A stretch of 64,000 nucleotides of DNA from SB25 sp050180705 (GTDB lineage Bacteria > Bacteroidota > Bacteroidia > Bacteroidales > Tenuifilaceae). A program made the translations under genes and the position numbers. How positions within the stretch are numbered: position 1 is the first letter of the stretch; each line of letters starts with the position of its first letter. The notes beneath the pieces are model-generated. The model worked only from the letters and a program-made list of their open reading frames with translations. It ran no database searches and was not told the origin of the DNA. Shown piece by piece: positions 19,258 through 28,938 of this stretch. The DNA is taken from positions 186,001 through 250,000 of the forward strand of contig JBFXDX010000001.1 of NCBI GenBank assembly GCA_050180705.1, given 5' to 3'.

Positions 19258-19797
19258 TTATTTCTTACTTATCCAATCAGTTGTCTCTAGAAATAAATCA
19301 TCATTAATATAGAACTTTCTTCCACCAGCACCATCAAGTAGTTGAGAATTACAACCCCAATACTCAACAAGTATTTGTAGTATAACGTTGTTGTTTTGTT
19401 TATCAAATACAAAGCAATGTCCATTTTCTAGAAAATCAGCCAATACAAAATCTAAACCATTGGAATTAAAATATGTTGATGCATATAGTAAATCTAGATT
19501 TTGTCCATCAGTAACTATCTTTTCTAGAGTGCTTAAATATCCATCATAGTCAACTGCAAACAAGTTATCCAAATCACTTAAAAAATATTTTAAAGGAGTT
19601 TTTACCAAATATTTTTCGTCTTCAAAGAGCATTACGCTTTTTTCAAATATTACATAATCATCTCTTTCAATTAGAGAAACAGTAAACTTTTTGCATTCTT
19701 CATTTGTTGAATCATTATTTTTTTCACAACTAAATAATGATAAGATAAAAAATCCTGTCAGAAAGAATGGTCTTATTTTATTTCCAATAGTTTTCAT
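19258..19797 (-). CDS. Putative lipoprotein, unknown function
   Basis: 179 residues with a lipoprotein signal peptide (MKTIGNKIRPFFLTGFFILSL) and lipobox LFSC, Cys24 being the likely lipidated residue, followed by EKNNDST. The rest (SLIERDDYVIFEKSVMLFEDE, LDNLFAVDYDGYL) has no recognised domain. Its 5' side carries recurring flank D. Probably membrane-anchored in the periplasm or at the surface. Confidence 0.7.
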   Translation of the reverse strand: MKTIGNKIRPFFLTGFFILSLFSCEKNNDSTNEECKKFTVSLIERDDYVIFEKSVMLFEDEKYLVKTPLKYFLSDLDNLFAVDYDGYLSTLEKIVTDGQNLDLLYASTYFNSNGLDFVLADFLENGHCFVFDKQNNNVILQILVEYWGCNSQLLDGAGGRKFYINDDLFLETTDWISKK

Positions 19798-19865
19798 TGT
19801 AAAAATTTTAGTTCAGAATTAAGATAATGAAACTGCAAATTAGTTGCGTTTATGTAAATTAAATT

Positions 19866-20030
19866 CTTGCTAACTTACTTATATGTTATAGAATAATATT
19901 TATACTCACAAGTCGAAATATATAGTATTTATATGCTACTATAAAACTACCAATAATTTCAATAAAACAATGTATTCCAATGTTTTTATGCCTTTAATTG
20001 TGAACAGGATATTATAATTACTTAATTAAG
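19866..20030. repeat. Recurring 5' flank, copy D
   Basis: GCTAACTTACTTATATG, then an AT-rich stretch with CTATAAAACTACCAATAATTT and AACAATGTATTCCAATGTTTTTATG. The same block precedes the genes at 26416, 29925 and 34964 and, in a related form, at 7321, 9677 and 17523. From 20031 to 20290 I see nothing further; an ORF at 20033-20287 looks spurious. Confidence 0.7.
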
Positions 20031-20290
20031 AGTTAAGACGAAAAAGATTGGTGTGTGTATATATGATCAGTTTCGTTATTGTATATGGTATAATTGGTAG
20101 CAGAGTAAAGCGGGAATAATGTCCATAAAAAGTAATAAGCCGCATCTAAAGTAGTATAGTTTAAGTCGAAAGGCCAACAACTACTAGTTATGCAAAAATA
20201 GAGATTTAGATAGTTAGTGGGGTATGGTTTATTTTTAGTTGTCAACGTTTTTGTCAACAAGCATTTTCGATCAAAATTGCATTGCACATT

Positions 20291-20298
20291 TACATTTG
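20291..20298 (+). promoter_or_regulatory. Bacteroidota -7 promoter element
   Basis: TACATTTG matches the Bacteroidota -7 consensus TAnnTTTG, about 50 bp before the start at 20350. No convincing -33 TTTG is seen at the usual spacing. Confidence 0.4.
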
Positions 20299-20349
20299 TA
20301 GCATTAATTCGTTTTATATGGTTTGTATTAACGCTAACAACAACATCCT

Positions 20350-23300
20350 ATGAATGCAAATTTTATCAAAAAGAGACACCTGAATTGTCTTCTGATATTC
20401 ACAATGGTAGTATCATCAATTTCTGCTCAAAATAAATATATTGATGGGCTCGAACAGCTACACGGAGTGAAAATATCACAGGAAGAAGGTTTTTTATCAA
20501 AAATTAAATCGAAAGAAAATCTCACTTTGACTGGCGAAGACCAAATTGGCTTCCAAAACTATAGAGCATTAGAAAAGTTGGGAGTAAAGTATTGGCTAAA
20601 AGAATCCCCGGGGAAAGATTCTGGTTACGAATTTTATGGACATCAGTACACCGGAATGAATATTCCGTTTGCCAGTGTTATCGATGCAAATGGCAACACT
20701 TATGTTACAGGTGCCGGATCAAACATCGATTCTCCCGAAGGAAATTTTGTAACCATTAAAATAGATACCGATGGAAATCGAATTTGGGAAGCCAAACAAC
20801 CAGGAACAGCTTATTCTGCCGTTTTTGGTTATGCTATTACACTCGATAAGGATAAAAATCCAGTTGCTACCGGTACCTTTTGGAATGGTAACAACATGGA
20901 TATTCAAACCATAAAATATAATGCCGAAACGGGCGAAGTATTGTGGCAGAGTATATTTAACGGAAGCGCTCAGCGATTTGATGTACCTTCTGTTATAACT
21001 ACCGATGCCAATGGGAATGTTATTGTAGCGGGTATGACATATGTAGAGAATGGGGTTTCCTATGTGATATTAAAGTACAATGCCAATGGAAATTTGCTTT
21101 GGTCGGTAACGGATCAAAATAAGGTTGCCGATTCGTGGTCCGAACCAACGGCGGTAGATGTAGATGCTTCTGGAAATATTGCTGTTACCGGATATGCTTT
21201 AAGTACTGATTCTTATCAACATTATTATACCTTAAAATGTAATGCGCAGGGGGAGTTAATCTGGAAAGATTTATATAATGACGAGAGCAATGCAACAGCC
21301 AATTCGGTTGCACGCGATGTAAGTTTTGATACTGCCGGAAATTGTTATGTTACTGGTACTTTTGATAAAAATTCAACCGATGAGATTGGTACTATTAAAT
21401 ACAGTACATCGGGTGAGGTATTGTGGGTTCATACTTATAAGAGCGGGACAGATATTACACGTGCAACAGCTGTTAAATTTTTTGGTTCGGGAATTTATAT
21501 ATCAGGTTATCATTATGGCGACTGGACTAACGATGGACTGGTGCTTTTATCGGTTGATGAGGATGGAAATACAAACTGGGTTCAGGAGAGTAACGATTTA
21601 ATTGAAATTACCACTGCGCACCTAATGCTTACCAGCGATAATTTGCCCATTATTGCAGGCTCTGGATATGATACAAATTTTTCGGATACCCGCATTAATG
21701 TTTTAAAGTATAACGAAAATGGTTCTTTATTGGACAATACCAGTTATTTAAAACCGTATTCTGCTACGGCAAGTTTATCAGGTTTTGTCGACTTTAATTT
21801 GGATAATTCCGCCAATGTATATCTATTGCTAAATGCCACTTATTCTGAGTTAGGAAATGTATTTGAAACTACAAAACTCTCTTTTAGTAGTAGTGATCCG
21901 CTTTGGGTTAACCTTTATGGTAATAATGGGGGATCTAATACCCAATTATTGAATGCAATTACCGATCAATCTAACAATACATATGTTACATCTCAGTATG
22001 GAACCATCGAAAATGAATCGTACATTACAAATAATACATTGATAAAGTATAATGATAAAGGAATTATTGAATGGGAGAAAGTATTTAACTCCAGTAATGG
22101 GAATGCCAGCGAAGGTATTGCTGTTCGCACTAACAACAATGGCGAAGTAATTGTATATCTTATTCCCAGCTCGTACGAAGGAGATCCATTACGCATAAAA
22201 AAGTACAATGCAGATGGATCGCTGATATGGGAAATTGAAAAACAAATGGATACACCCAGCCTTTATACATTTATGGTTGATAGTGAAAACAGTATTTATA
22301 TTGCGGGTAGTTCATTCGAGAACATAACCGATTTTCATGCCGTTTTTACCGTAATTAAATTTTCAGACGCAGGAAAAGAGCTCTGGACAGCGTATAAAGG
22401 ATCGGACAATTCTAGCTATAATGTTTTTAATATCAATGCTGGGACCATTAATTCTGCTGGCGATCTTGTTTTTACAGGAGCAATGGGAACGGGTGGATTT
22501 TGGGATCAGAATATTAATATGATGCTGATGAAATTTTCACCCTCGGGCAGTTGTTTATGGCTTTCTTCCATTGAACAATCTGGCTTTAACTCTTCGGGGA
22601 CCAGTTTGCTAACCGATAATGCCAATAATATTTACATAAATGGGTTTAATCAGGATAAAACCACCTACGAAGAAAAAATGGTGGTCGGGAAATTCGATAA
22701 TCAAGGGAATAAACAATGGGTTTCAGAATATGGCGAAACCGGCAGAAGAGTTCGTAGCTACGATATTAAGCAATTTTCCAATCAACATGTAGTTGTTTCC
22801 GGCTTTAGTGTGATGGAGGGCGTTGATAATAATGTAATTCTGGTGAATTACGATACTGATGGAAACCAGACATGGACTCAAAATACTGAATCTCTACGAT
22901 TTTACAAGGATATGTATCTTGATGGTGGCGATAATCTTTTTGTTTTTAATCAGGTTCAGACTTTAAATTTGACAGATCGTATTTATTATAGTAATAGTTT
23001 AATGCCGCTTGGTGGCCTTTTTAAAGTAGATGCAAGCGGAACGGCATCGGAGGAGTTGTTTTTAGGACCCGAACTTTCGATGTTTTTACCGAATTGTCTC
23101 GTGCCTTTAAATAATGGGAAAATTCTATTAGCAGGCGAGGTAGCGCATGAAATGAACTTCTTTGAAGGAGTTTACTTTTTTGAAAGTACCTATGTTACTG
23201 GAATCTCCGAAAACGAGGACGATCTACCCAAAGACGTTAATGGTTGGTTGGGACAAAACTATCCCAATCCGGTAAGCAATGGTATCACTAATATCCCATT

Positions 23301-23499
23301 TTATTTATCAGGTGATGCAAATGTTGAACTTTCAATATATGATTTACAGGGAAGGATGGTACTTGGTGGTTCACAATCGTTTTTTTCAAGTGGCAATCAC
23401 GTAATATCGGTTAATGTTGCTTCCCTAAAACAAGGATTATATATGTACAAAGTTAAAACCAATAATGTTGAAAGTTCCCGAATTATGATTGTTAAATAG
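20350..23499 (+). CDS. T9SS-sorted beta-propeller (SBBP-type repeat) secreted protein
   Basis: 1049 residues. A signal peptide (LLIFTMVVSSISAQ) is followed by about 14-15 repeats of the type DANGNVIVAG...ILKYNANGNLLWS, the SBBP/Kelch-like propeller repeat. A C-terminal T9SS type A domain follows: LGQNYPNPVSNGITNIPFYL... ending MYKVKTNNVESSRIMIVK. It is therefore exported across the outer membrane and attached or released by T9SS. No catalytic motif is visible; an adhesive or binding role is likely. A TPR-HTH regulator gene follows 116 bp downstream on the same strand. Confidence 0.85.
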   Translation: MNANFIKKRHLNCLLIFTMVVSSISAQNKYIDGLEQLHGVKISQEEGFLSKIKSKENLTLTGEDQIGFQNYRALEKLGVKYWLKESPGKDSGYEFYGHQYTGMNIPFASVIDANGNTYVTGAGSNIDSPEGNFVTIKIDTDGNRIWEAKQPGTAYSAVFGYAITLDKDKNPVATGTFWNGNNMDIQTIKYNAETGEVLWQSIFNGSAQRFDVPSVITTDANGNVIVAGMTYVENGVSYVILKYNANGNLLWSVTDQNKVADSWSEPTAVDVDASGNIAVTGYALSTDSYQHYYTLKCNAQGELIWKDLYNDESNATANSVARDVSFDTAGNCYVTGTFDKNSTDEIGTIKYSTSGEVLWVHTYKSGTDITRATAVKFFGSGIYISGYHYGDWTNDGLVLLSVDEDGNTNWVQESNDLIEITTAHLMLTSDNLPIIAGSGYDTNFSDTRINVLKYNENGSLLDNTSYLKPYSATASLSGFVDFNLDNSANVYLLLNATYSELGNVFETTKLSFSSSDPLWVNLYGNNGGSNTQLLNAITDQSNNTYVTSQYGTIENESYITNNTLIKYNDKGIIEWEKVFNSSNGNASEGIAVRTNNNGEVIVYLIPSSYEGDPLRIKKYNADGSLIWEIEKQMDTPSLYTFMVDSENSIYIAGSSFENITDFHAVFTVIKFSDAGKELWTAYKGSDNSSYNVFNINAGTINSAGDLVFTGAMGTGGFWDQNINMMLMKFSPSGSCLWLSSIEQSGFNSSGTSLLTDNANNIYINGFNQDKTTYEEKMVVGKFDNQGNKQWVSEYGETGRRVRSYDIKQFSNQHVVVSGFSVMEGVDNNVILVNYDTDGNQTWTQNTESLRFYKDMYLDGGDNLFVFNQVQTLNLTDRIYYSNSLMPLGGLFKVDASGTASEELFLGPELSMFLPNCLVPLNNGKILLAGEVAHEMNFFEGVYFFESTYVTGISENEDDLPKDVNGWLGQNYPNPVSNGITNIPFYLSGDANVELSIYDLQGRMVLGGSQSFFSSGNHVISVNVASLKQGLYMYKVKTNNVESSRIMIVK

Positions 23500-23527
23500 A
23501 TATTACTGTTCATGGAGTGATATTGAG

Positions 23528-23560
23528 TTTCCTGCACTTAAGTATCTGGTGCAGGAAATT
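23528..23560 (+). terminator. Hairpin between propeller gene and regulator gene
   Basis: TTTCCTGCAC (528-537) pairs perfectly with GTGCAGGAAA (549-558) with an 11-base loop. The following tract is AT-rich but not a pure T run, so it may be a weak terminator or attenuating hairpin between the two genes. Confidence 0.55.
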
Positions 23561-23614
23561 TATAAATTTGTATTCTTCAATTATATAATTGAATTGTATA
23601 GAATAAAGCGGAAT

Positions 23615-25198
23615 ATGAATAAGAATTTAAAATATATAATCAATTATCTATGGATTCCTTTTTATGCTATTTCACTCTTATTATTGCTTTTGTCTGGTTG
23701 TGATCAATGTAATCTAAAACATTCAATTTCTAACGTTAGTAACGAGGCTTCGTTTGTAAGCGACTCTAGTATATTATTCGTTGGTGATCAGAATAGTAGG
23801 GTAAATACCACCATGAGCATCGACACATTAAATCGTATTGCAACCGAAGAGTACTTTCAGGGTAATTATCAACAAGCGCTTAAATATATTACTAAGGCTT
23901 ACTATAAAGCTAAGAGACAAAATGATGATGCAGAACTTGCCAATGTTTTAAATACGCTCGGTTTGATTCAATGGAGACTCGATAACAACATTGATGCTGT
24001 TGATTGTTACGAAGAGGCGGCTCGCTTGGCTGAAAAAAACAACCTTACTCGGTTATTGGGGCTTACACAAATTAATCTTGGATTGATTTATAAAGCAGAC
24101 CGTAATTACGACCAGGCTTTTAGGTACAATACTAAAGCAATTAATGTATTCAGGGGAAGTAATAATTTCAGGGATCTTGGGATTGCTTTAAACAATCAAG
24201 GACAGATTTTCAAAAACCTAGCTCAAAACGATTCTGCAAAACATTACTATTTTCAGGCTATTGAAAACTATGCGAAAATAGATTTTAAGGATGGACAATC
24301 AGCCACTTACTATAATCTGGCAGAGTTATACCTTCGTCAGAGGATTGAATATTCGGCTCTTCAATATGCGCAAAAAAGTTTGGCATTGGGGCTAGAGATC
24401 GAAAGTAAAGTTCGCACAAAAGAGGCCTATCAAAAAATTTCGGAAATATTTGAGTATTTTAATCATTCCGATTCAGCACTTAAATATTACAAACTTTACA
24501 ATCAGATAAATAACAATCTTCTTCTAGCTAATCAATCTCAACAGCTAGCAAGATTGCAGGTTGAACTTAGTGCAGAGGTGAAGAATTTACAAATACAAAA
24601 CCTTAAGAAAGAACAGATTCTGGCCAGAAATAGAATTGAATTTATTGGTGCAATGCTAATAATACTGGTACTAATTATTATCTTTTTTGTATACCGTTAT
24701 TTTTCCAAAATTAAATTTGATAAGCGCAAACTTGAGCTGGAATTGTATAATTCAAAAACGGTCTTGGAAGTAAAAGAACAGGAACTTAAGGCATATATAC
24801 TCGATTTGTCGAGTAAGAACGCAATCGTAAGCAAATTACAGGACGATATTGCAAAGATTTCGACAGATGAAGAGAAAAGGAGCATTGAAATCACTCGCTT
24901 GCTTGAGCAGAAAATTCTTACTGAGGATGACTGGGAATCGTTTAAAACTAAATTCAGATCGATTTATCCAGAGTTTTTTGTTCGAATCAATCAGCTGAGT
25001 ATAACACTTACCGAAGCCGAAATCAGGCTTTTGGTTTTGATTCATTTCGAGCTGTCGGGAAAAGAAATGGCACGGACTCTGGGCATCTCACCTCAAAGTG
25101 TACGAGTTTGTAAAATGCGTCTTAAAAAGAAATTAATCGCTAGCAATTTCGAATCTGTTGAAGTTTTTCACTCCTATTTAGTTAATCCTCATAAATAA
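23615..25198 (+). CDS. TPR-containing membrane regulator with C-terminal HTH
   Basis: 527 residues from the ATG at 23615, which places a lipoprotein-like leader (YAISLLLLLLSGC) at the N terminus; the upstream frame runs through the hairpin at 23528-23560 and is unlikely to be coding. TPR repeats (ALKYITKAYYKAKRQNDDAEL, NVLNTLGLIQWRLDNNIDAV and others) fill about 60-310. A transmembrane helix at about 342-363 (IGAMLIILVLIIIFFVYRYF) is followed by a coiled coil and a LuxR-like HTH (LTEAEIRLLVLIHFELSGKE, then RTLGISPQSVRVCKMRLKKK). Bacteroidota have many such TPR-TM-HTH proteins, thought to sense envelope signals. Position suggests it could control the T9SS protein upstream. Confidence 0.82.
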   Translation: MNKNLKYIINYLWIPFYAISLLLLLLSGCDQCNLKHSISNVSNEASFVSDSSILFVGDQNSRVNTTMSIDTLNRIATEEYFQGNYQQALKYITKAYYKAKRQNDDAELANVLNTLGLIQWRLDNNIDAVDCYEEAARLAEKNNLTRLLGLTQINLGLIYKADRNYDQAFRYNTKAINVFRGSNNFRDLGIALNNQGQIFKNLAQNDSAKHYYFQAIENYAKIDFKDGQSATYYNLAELYLRQRIEYSALQYAQKSLALGLEIESKVRTKEAYQKISEIFEYFNHSDSALKYYKLYNQINNNLLLANQSQQLARLQVELSAEVKNLQIQNLKKEQILARNRIEFIGAMLIILVLIIIFFVYRYFSKIKFDKRKLELELYNSKTVLEVKEQELKAYILDLSSKNAIVSKLQDDIAKISTDEEKRSIEITRLLEQKILTEDDWESFKTKFRSIYPEFFVRINQLSITLTEAEIRLLVLIHFELSGKEMARTLGISPQSVRVCKMRLKKKLIASNFESVEVFHSYLVNPHK

Positions 25199-25384
25199 AA
25201 TTTATGCTTTTGTAAAGTTTGCAGAACAAGATACATTTTTCAATTTTGCCTAAAATGGTTGGCGAGAATGCAGGAGCGTTATTATATAATTGCGTTATAC
25301 GCTATTAAAACTAAGTTAATGGTAATGAAATTAGTAGCTGTATTATTAAGCACCTGTAGGTTTAATCATGTGTTGTTACTTTTT

Positions 25385-26416
25385 TTAGTTCTTTTCCAAA
25401 TGCCTCAATCGTTCTGATAAATCATTCATTTTTGATTCTAAAAAAGAATGATAAATACTTTCAGGATAATCAATTTGAAATTTTTCTAAAAGTGATAGTA
25501 TTTCTTTTGAGTCTCTGAATGAGTTTAGATGTAAATAAGATGCTTTATAGAACTCCAGTATTTCTCCCGTCAAGAATTGTTCTGCGAGATAAAGATCACG
25601 GTGATGTCTTAAATCTTTTTGAAGATAATCATTGCTTATTTTGTGGTATGTTTCTGAATATTCTTTATTATATAACATATTGAATGAATTATACTCGATA
25701 TATAAACTGATAAAATCATATGCATAATTTGCTCTAAGAAAGTAAGGATTGGTTAAGGATATACTTTGCACAGTGTTGCCCATAAGTTCTAGCATTTTTT
25801 TTGAGCCAACTTTATCATTTTTTGTCTTTATGTAGTTTTTTGCTGCCAAGGTGGCCTGTGCTGATTTATAGTACACCTCTCTGTCAAGTTTTAATAATTC
25901 ATAAATTTCTTCAGTAATTTCATTTTTACTGTAACTGTTTGAAAAATTTGAAATTTCTTCTTGCAATTTCCTGTTTAATTTGACGATAATTATATTAATA
26001 TCACTAGTATCTGAACTGATTGGGTTGTCGCAAGCACGCGGATTTAATCTTAGTAAGCCTGAATAAAACTCCTGAATTGTTTTAATACTGCTTATTATAT
26101 TTACTTCATGCGAGTTTTGATCTATTTCTATTTCGTATGTTTTATTTGGTTCAACAATGATTGAAGGATTCGCTTCTGTTTTATATATATTTACAAAACA
26201 AGGATATTCAATTTTGAAAGATATTTGAAAACATCCAAGGGAATCGGGCTGTATATATTTTGCAAAATTCCAGAAATATTTACCCTGAACAGGAATTGAA
26301 TAGCCAATTTTTTCTGGAACAGTTCCTTTAATTTTACCTTTTATTACAACTTCATTGTTTTGCCCTAAACAGTAATATGAAATAAATGTTAAATAGATAA
26401 AAAGTAATTGTTTCAT
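25385..26416 (-). CDS. Secreted DUF4369-like protein without thioredoxin domain
   Basis: 343 residues with a signal peptide (MKQLLFIYLTFISYYCLGQ). VVIKGKIKGTVPEKIGYSIP...YPCFVNIYKTEANPSIIVEPNKTYEIEID resembles the N-terminal beta domain (DUF4369-like) usually fused to thioredoxin-like domains in Bacteroidota. Here the remainder is helical (KLNRKLQEEISNFSNSYSK) and no CxxC motif is present. Probably periplasmic; function unknown. Recurring flank E lies upstream. Confidence 0.6.
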   Translation of the reverse strand: MKQLLFIYLTFISYYCLGQNNEVVIKGKIKGTVPEKIGYSIPVQGKYFWNFAKYIQPDSLGCFQISFKIEYPCFVNIYKTEANPSIIVEPNKTYEIEIDQNSHEVNIISSIKTIQEFYSGLLRLNPRACDNPISSDTSDINIIIVKLNRKLQEEISNFSNSYSKNEITEEIYELLKLDREVYYKSAQATLAAKNYIKTKNDKVGSKKMLELMGNTVQSISLTNPYFLRANYAYDFISLYIEYNSFNMLYNKEYSETYHKISNDYLQKDLRHHRDLYLAEQFLTGEILEFYKASYLHLNSFRDSKEILSLLEKFQIDYPESIYHSFLESKMNDLSERLRHLEKN

Positions 26417-26436
26417 AGTATCTTATATAAAATAGT

Positions 26437-26580
26437 TAATTTATCTATATATGTCATAATATTACATTTATAATTTTATATTGGAACGCATTGTAATATT
26501 TATATTCCACTATAAAACTAGCAATAATTTTGATAAAACTTATATGCCATTTAATTTTGGATAGGATATTTCTGTTACTT
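26437..26580. repeat. Recurring 5' flank, copy E
   Basis: Contains CACTATAAAACTAGCAATAATTT and TATGCCATTTAATTTTGG, matching copies D, F and G. The stop codon of the 57-residue ORF (26575-26748) falls at its outer edge, where copy D has a similar CTTAATTAAG sequence. Confidence 0.65.
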
Positions 26581-26748
26581 AATAAATCGTTTCCACAGAT
26601 ATTCAAAAAGAGAGACAACTAAAACATAAGGAATAACTCCAAGAGCGCTTCTTGCGGTTCCTGCATTTGATGATTTTTGGTCAACATTATCTATAATTTC
26701 GTTGAATCGTACCCGGTAGATTTCGCCAAATGTTATATTCCTACTCAT
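26575..26748 (-). CDS. Short ORF, single-pass membrane peptide (57 residues)
   Basis: ATG at 26746-26748, TAA at 26575-26577. The peptide starts MSRNITFGEIYRVRFNEIID and ends in a hydrophobic helix ALGVIPYVLVVSLFEYLW followed by KRFIK, a single-span membrane peptide with a basic C terminus. No homologue is recalled. It is clean, in the same direction as its neighbours, and fills an otherwise empty 470-bp gap. It could be a small membrane protein or toxin-like peptide; coding status is not proven. Confidence 0.45.
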   Translation of the reverse strand: MSRNITFGEIYRVRFNEIIDNVDQKSSNAGTARSALGVIPYVLVVSLFEYLWKRFIK

Positions 26749-26884
26749 TGCTGTAAATGATGTTTTGATTATAGTTTTAACTGTCGACGGTTTAAACTGA
26801 AGGGGAGTCTGCTGATAAAATTATATGAAAGATAGTATGTTAGCTAATCAAAAATAGCATTATAATTACCCTTGAAGGGAATAA

Positions 26885-27796
26885 TTAAAACGTGTTTGTA
26901 ATAAATTCAAAGATTTGATACTGAACAAAATTATTGTACGTATCCCACGATTTTGATTCTTGCAATTGTCTTATTCTTATCACAAAAATATGTTTCTCGT
27001 TATCGGTTGAATTGGTAAAGAATATAGATTCATTTCGCATTAAAGGATACGTTTTTTCCGAATTATCAATTATTACCTTTGTCTTAAAAGTAGTATTAAT
27101 CAAGCATGGCTCTATTTTAAATGGCAATGCGTTATAAATGCCTCTGTAGCCATTTACATCGTCCCAGGCTTCTTGGTCTATTTTGTAATCGAAAGGATTG
27201 TTCAGGTGCGTGTTGAATTTAACCTCAGTATAATTCTTTACTTCCAGCTTATTAATTACACCTAAAGCCATTAGGCCCTTTTTGCTTAGGCTTCCTAGTA
27301 TTACGGAATCGGCTGTTATAATTTTGTAATCGGACGTTATGCTAAAATTCGTTAGGTTTAGTTTACCAAGTTTAATTGAATCGCATGCTAGAACATTTAA
27401 ATCCTTATCTAGTGTAAGTGTATAGTTATCTAGGTTTATTTTACCTATAACTTTATTGTTCGAGGTTACAATCTCACTTTTTGAATTAATGAAATAGGTT
27501 TCGTTAGTTGATATTGAGTTTAGCTGCTTTTCGAGTGGTTTATTGAGCAGCAAAATACTGGACAATAGGGCAGCCATGGTACCTCCAAGTTTAATTGCCC
27601 CGGTATTAAGCTGTGCATTCTTTATTCCGCCAAGAAAATGGTAAACCAATGTGGCAATACTCATTGAGAATAATATTGCAATGAGTATTGGAGGAGTATT
27701 CCTAATGTATATAAGAATAATTCCGCCTAATACACCAACTATTAGTACTAGAATAACTACTATTTTTTCGAACTTGCTTAAGTTTAATTTAGGCAT
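26885..27796 (-). CDS. Membrane-anchored protein with repeated beta strands, unknown function
   Basis: 303 residues. Three hydrophobic helices lie near the N terminus (IVVILVLIVGVLGGIILIYI, PPILIAILFSMSIATLVYHF, GGTMAALLSSILLL). A region of short parallel motifs follows (VIGKINLDNYTLTLDKDLNV, IKLGKLNLTNFSITSDYKII, VILGSLSKKGLMALG), suggesting a small beta-solenoid. No catalytic motif is seen. Likely inner-membrane with a soluble domain. An attC-like boundary region is directly upstream. Confidence 0.6.
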   Translation of the reverse strand: MPKLNLSKFEKIVVILVLIVGVLGGIILIYIRNTPPILIAILFSMSIATLVYHFLGGIKNAQLNTGAIKLGGTMAALLSSILLLNKPLEKQLNSISTNETYFINSKSEIVTSNNKVIGKINLDNYTLTLDKDLNVLACDSIKLGKLNLTNFSITSDYKIITADSVILGSLSKKGLMALGVINKLEVKNYTEVKFNTHLNNPFDYKIDQEAWDDVNGYRGIYNALPFKIEPCLINTTFKTKVIIDNSEKTYPLMRNESIFFTNSTDNEKHIFVIRIRQLQESKSWDTYNNFVQYQIFEFITNTF

Positions 27797-27958
27797 TTCA
27801 TTGATTGTTTAGTTAATCAGAGGCTATTAGTCATTGATTATGCCGAAATGCTAATTAATTGCATAATCAGTAACGAAGCCGAAACTAAGGTAGTAATATT
27901 TTTCAGTATTTGCATTGTCAGCCCCAGTGGCAGTAACTGCTTGTTACCATTAGTTTTT
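27797..27958. other. attC-like gene boundary (weak)
   Basis: The stretch with CAGTAACGAAGCCGAAAC, TAGTAATA and TTGTCAGCCCCAGTGG aligns loosely with 28855-28925 (AACGAAGTCAAAAGTAATA, TTATCAGCCCCAGTAG) in the same orientation. This makes it a diverged copy of the better-formed structure at 28803-28936. Confidence 0.35.
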
Positions 27959-28132
27959 TTATTTAAGGTCATCAAGTGTTTTATTTATTTCTTGGCCGAT
28001 TTGTTCGATTTCTGTTGCGTATCTTTCAGTATCTTCTGAAATGGCTTTTATAATTATTTCGCTATGTTTAATTCTTAACTCGCAATATTTTAAGAGTAGT
28101 TTGTTTTGATCTATTAGTTTTTTGGAAGGTTC
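27959..28132 (-). pseudogene. Coiled-coil ORF remnant without start codon
   Basis: An open minus-strand frame of about 57 codons reads EPSKKLIDQNKLLLKYCELR...ERYATEIEQIGQEINKTLDD and ends LK-stop at 27959-27961. It is bounded upstream by a TGA (28133-28135) and has no ATG, GTG or TTG near its beginning. The heptad-like composition looks protein-coding, so I read it as the 3' remnant of a lost gene. Confidence 0.35.
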
Positions 28133-28149
28133 TCAATTAAATTTAATTT

Positions 28150-28734
28150 TTATTTCATGACACATTTTGAATTGTAAAATTTTACTATTTCTTCAATATT
28201 GTCATCTTTATATTCTTTATTTTCTATTTTTTCAGCCAATTCTTTACAGTCGGAAAAATATTCAACCATATCCTTTCGGAAAAATATATTCTTTGGCCAC
28301 TTTAGTAATGAATCCCCTTTTTGCAGCAAATATGCTGTGGATGGCCCGCCATACTGTCCTCCCTGATAATAATGATAACAATACAATTTAAGATAATTAT
28401 CAATTATTATTGTTAAAAATGTTTTTTTGTTTTGAGATATGTCTGTATTTGGTTTGAATACCGATACCATACGAATTTTCTTCCCGTTATAATCAAAAAT
28501 TATTTCTTTAGCATCTGAAGGTCTAAGCACTTGCTTTTTACCTGATGAGTCAATGAATTTTACTTTTTCTTGAACTTTTCTATAATGAATATCGCCAGAA
28601 AATATATTGATTGGTATATCAAATGTCACCTTTAAAGTATCATTTTTGTAAATAATAATTCCTTTCATTTCCTCAGCACTAGATGATAACGTAATAGAAA
28701 AGACTAAACATAAGACAACAAAAATTTTTTTCAT
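28150..28734 (-). CDS. Secreted protein, unknown function
   Basis: 194 residues with a cleavable signal peptide (MKKIFVVLCLVFSITLSSSA). The mature part begins with a beta-rich section (KGIIIYKNDTLKVTFDIPI, KVKFIDSSGKKQVLRPSDAK) of the kind seen in uncharacterised Bacteroidota periplasmic proteins, and ends in a lysine/glutamate-rich helix. No catalytic motif. An attC-like structure lies upstream (28803-28936). Confidence 0.6.
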   Translation of the reverse strand: MKKIFVVLCLVFSITLSSSAEEMKGIIIYKNDTLKVTFDIPINIFSGDIHYRKVQEKVKFIDSSGKKQVLRPSDAKEIIFDYNGKKIRMVSVFKPNTDISQNKKTFLTIIIDNYLKLYCYHYYQGGQYGGPSTAYLLQKGDSLLKWPKNIFFRKDMVEYFSDCKELAEKIENKEYKDDNIEEIVKFYNSKCVMK

Positions 28735-28802
28735 ATCATTAAATTTATAATTAGAAACAAAAGTATTTCAAATAAAACATTCAGTCAAAATCGTATTATG
28801 GT

Positions 28803-28936
28803 GGCTAACGGTCGGCGATTGCTTACGCTGGGGAGTGAAGCTCCAGCAGCGGTAACCGTTAAAACGAAGTCAAAAGTAATAAAAATTCTGCATCTGTATT
28901 ATCAGCCCCAGTAGTTTGAACCGTGAGTTGGGCAAC
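28803..28936 (-). other. attC-like recombination site candidate
   Basis: Read on the minus strand it starts GCCCAAC (fits RYYYAAC) at 933-927 and ends GTTAGCC (one mismatch to GTTRRRY) at 809-803, 131 nt apart. Between them TAACGGT and ACCGTTA pair around a smaller imperfect stem (CTGGGGAG with CTCCAG). It sits directly after the stop of the 328-residue gene and before the 194-residue gene, as an integron cassette site would. No integrase gene is in the window. Confidence 0.45.
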
Positions 28937-28938
28937 GT

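Noticed and set aside
20033..20287. Minus-strand ORF of 84 codons
   Set aside because: Composition is unlike a protein (Tyr/Asn/Thr-rich without domains), and it covers the promoter region of the plus-strand T9SS gene.
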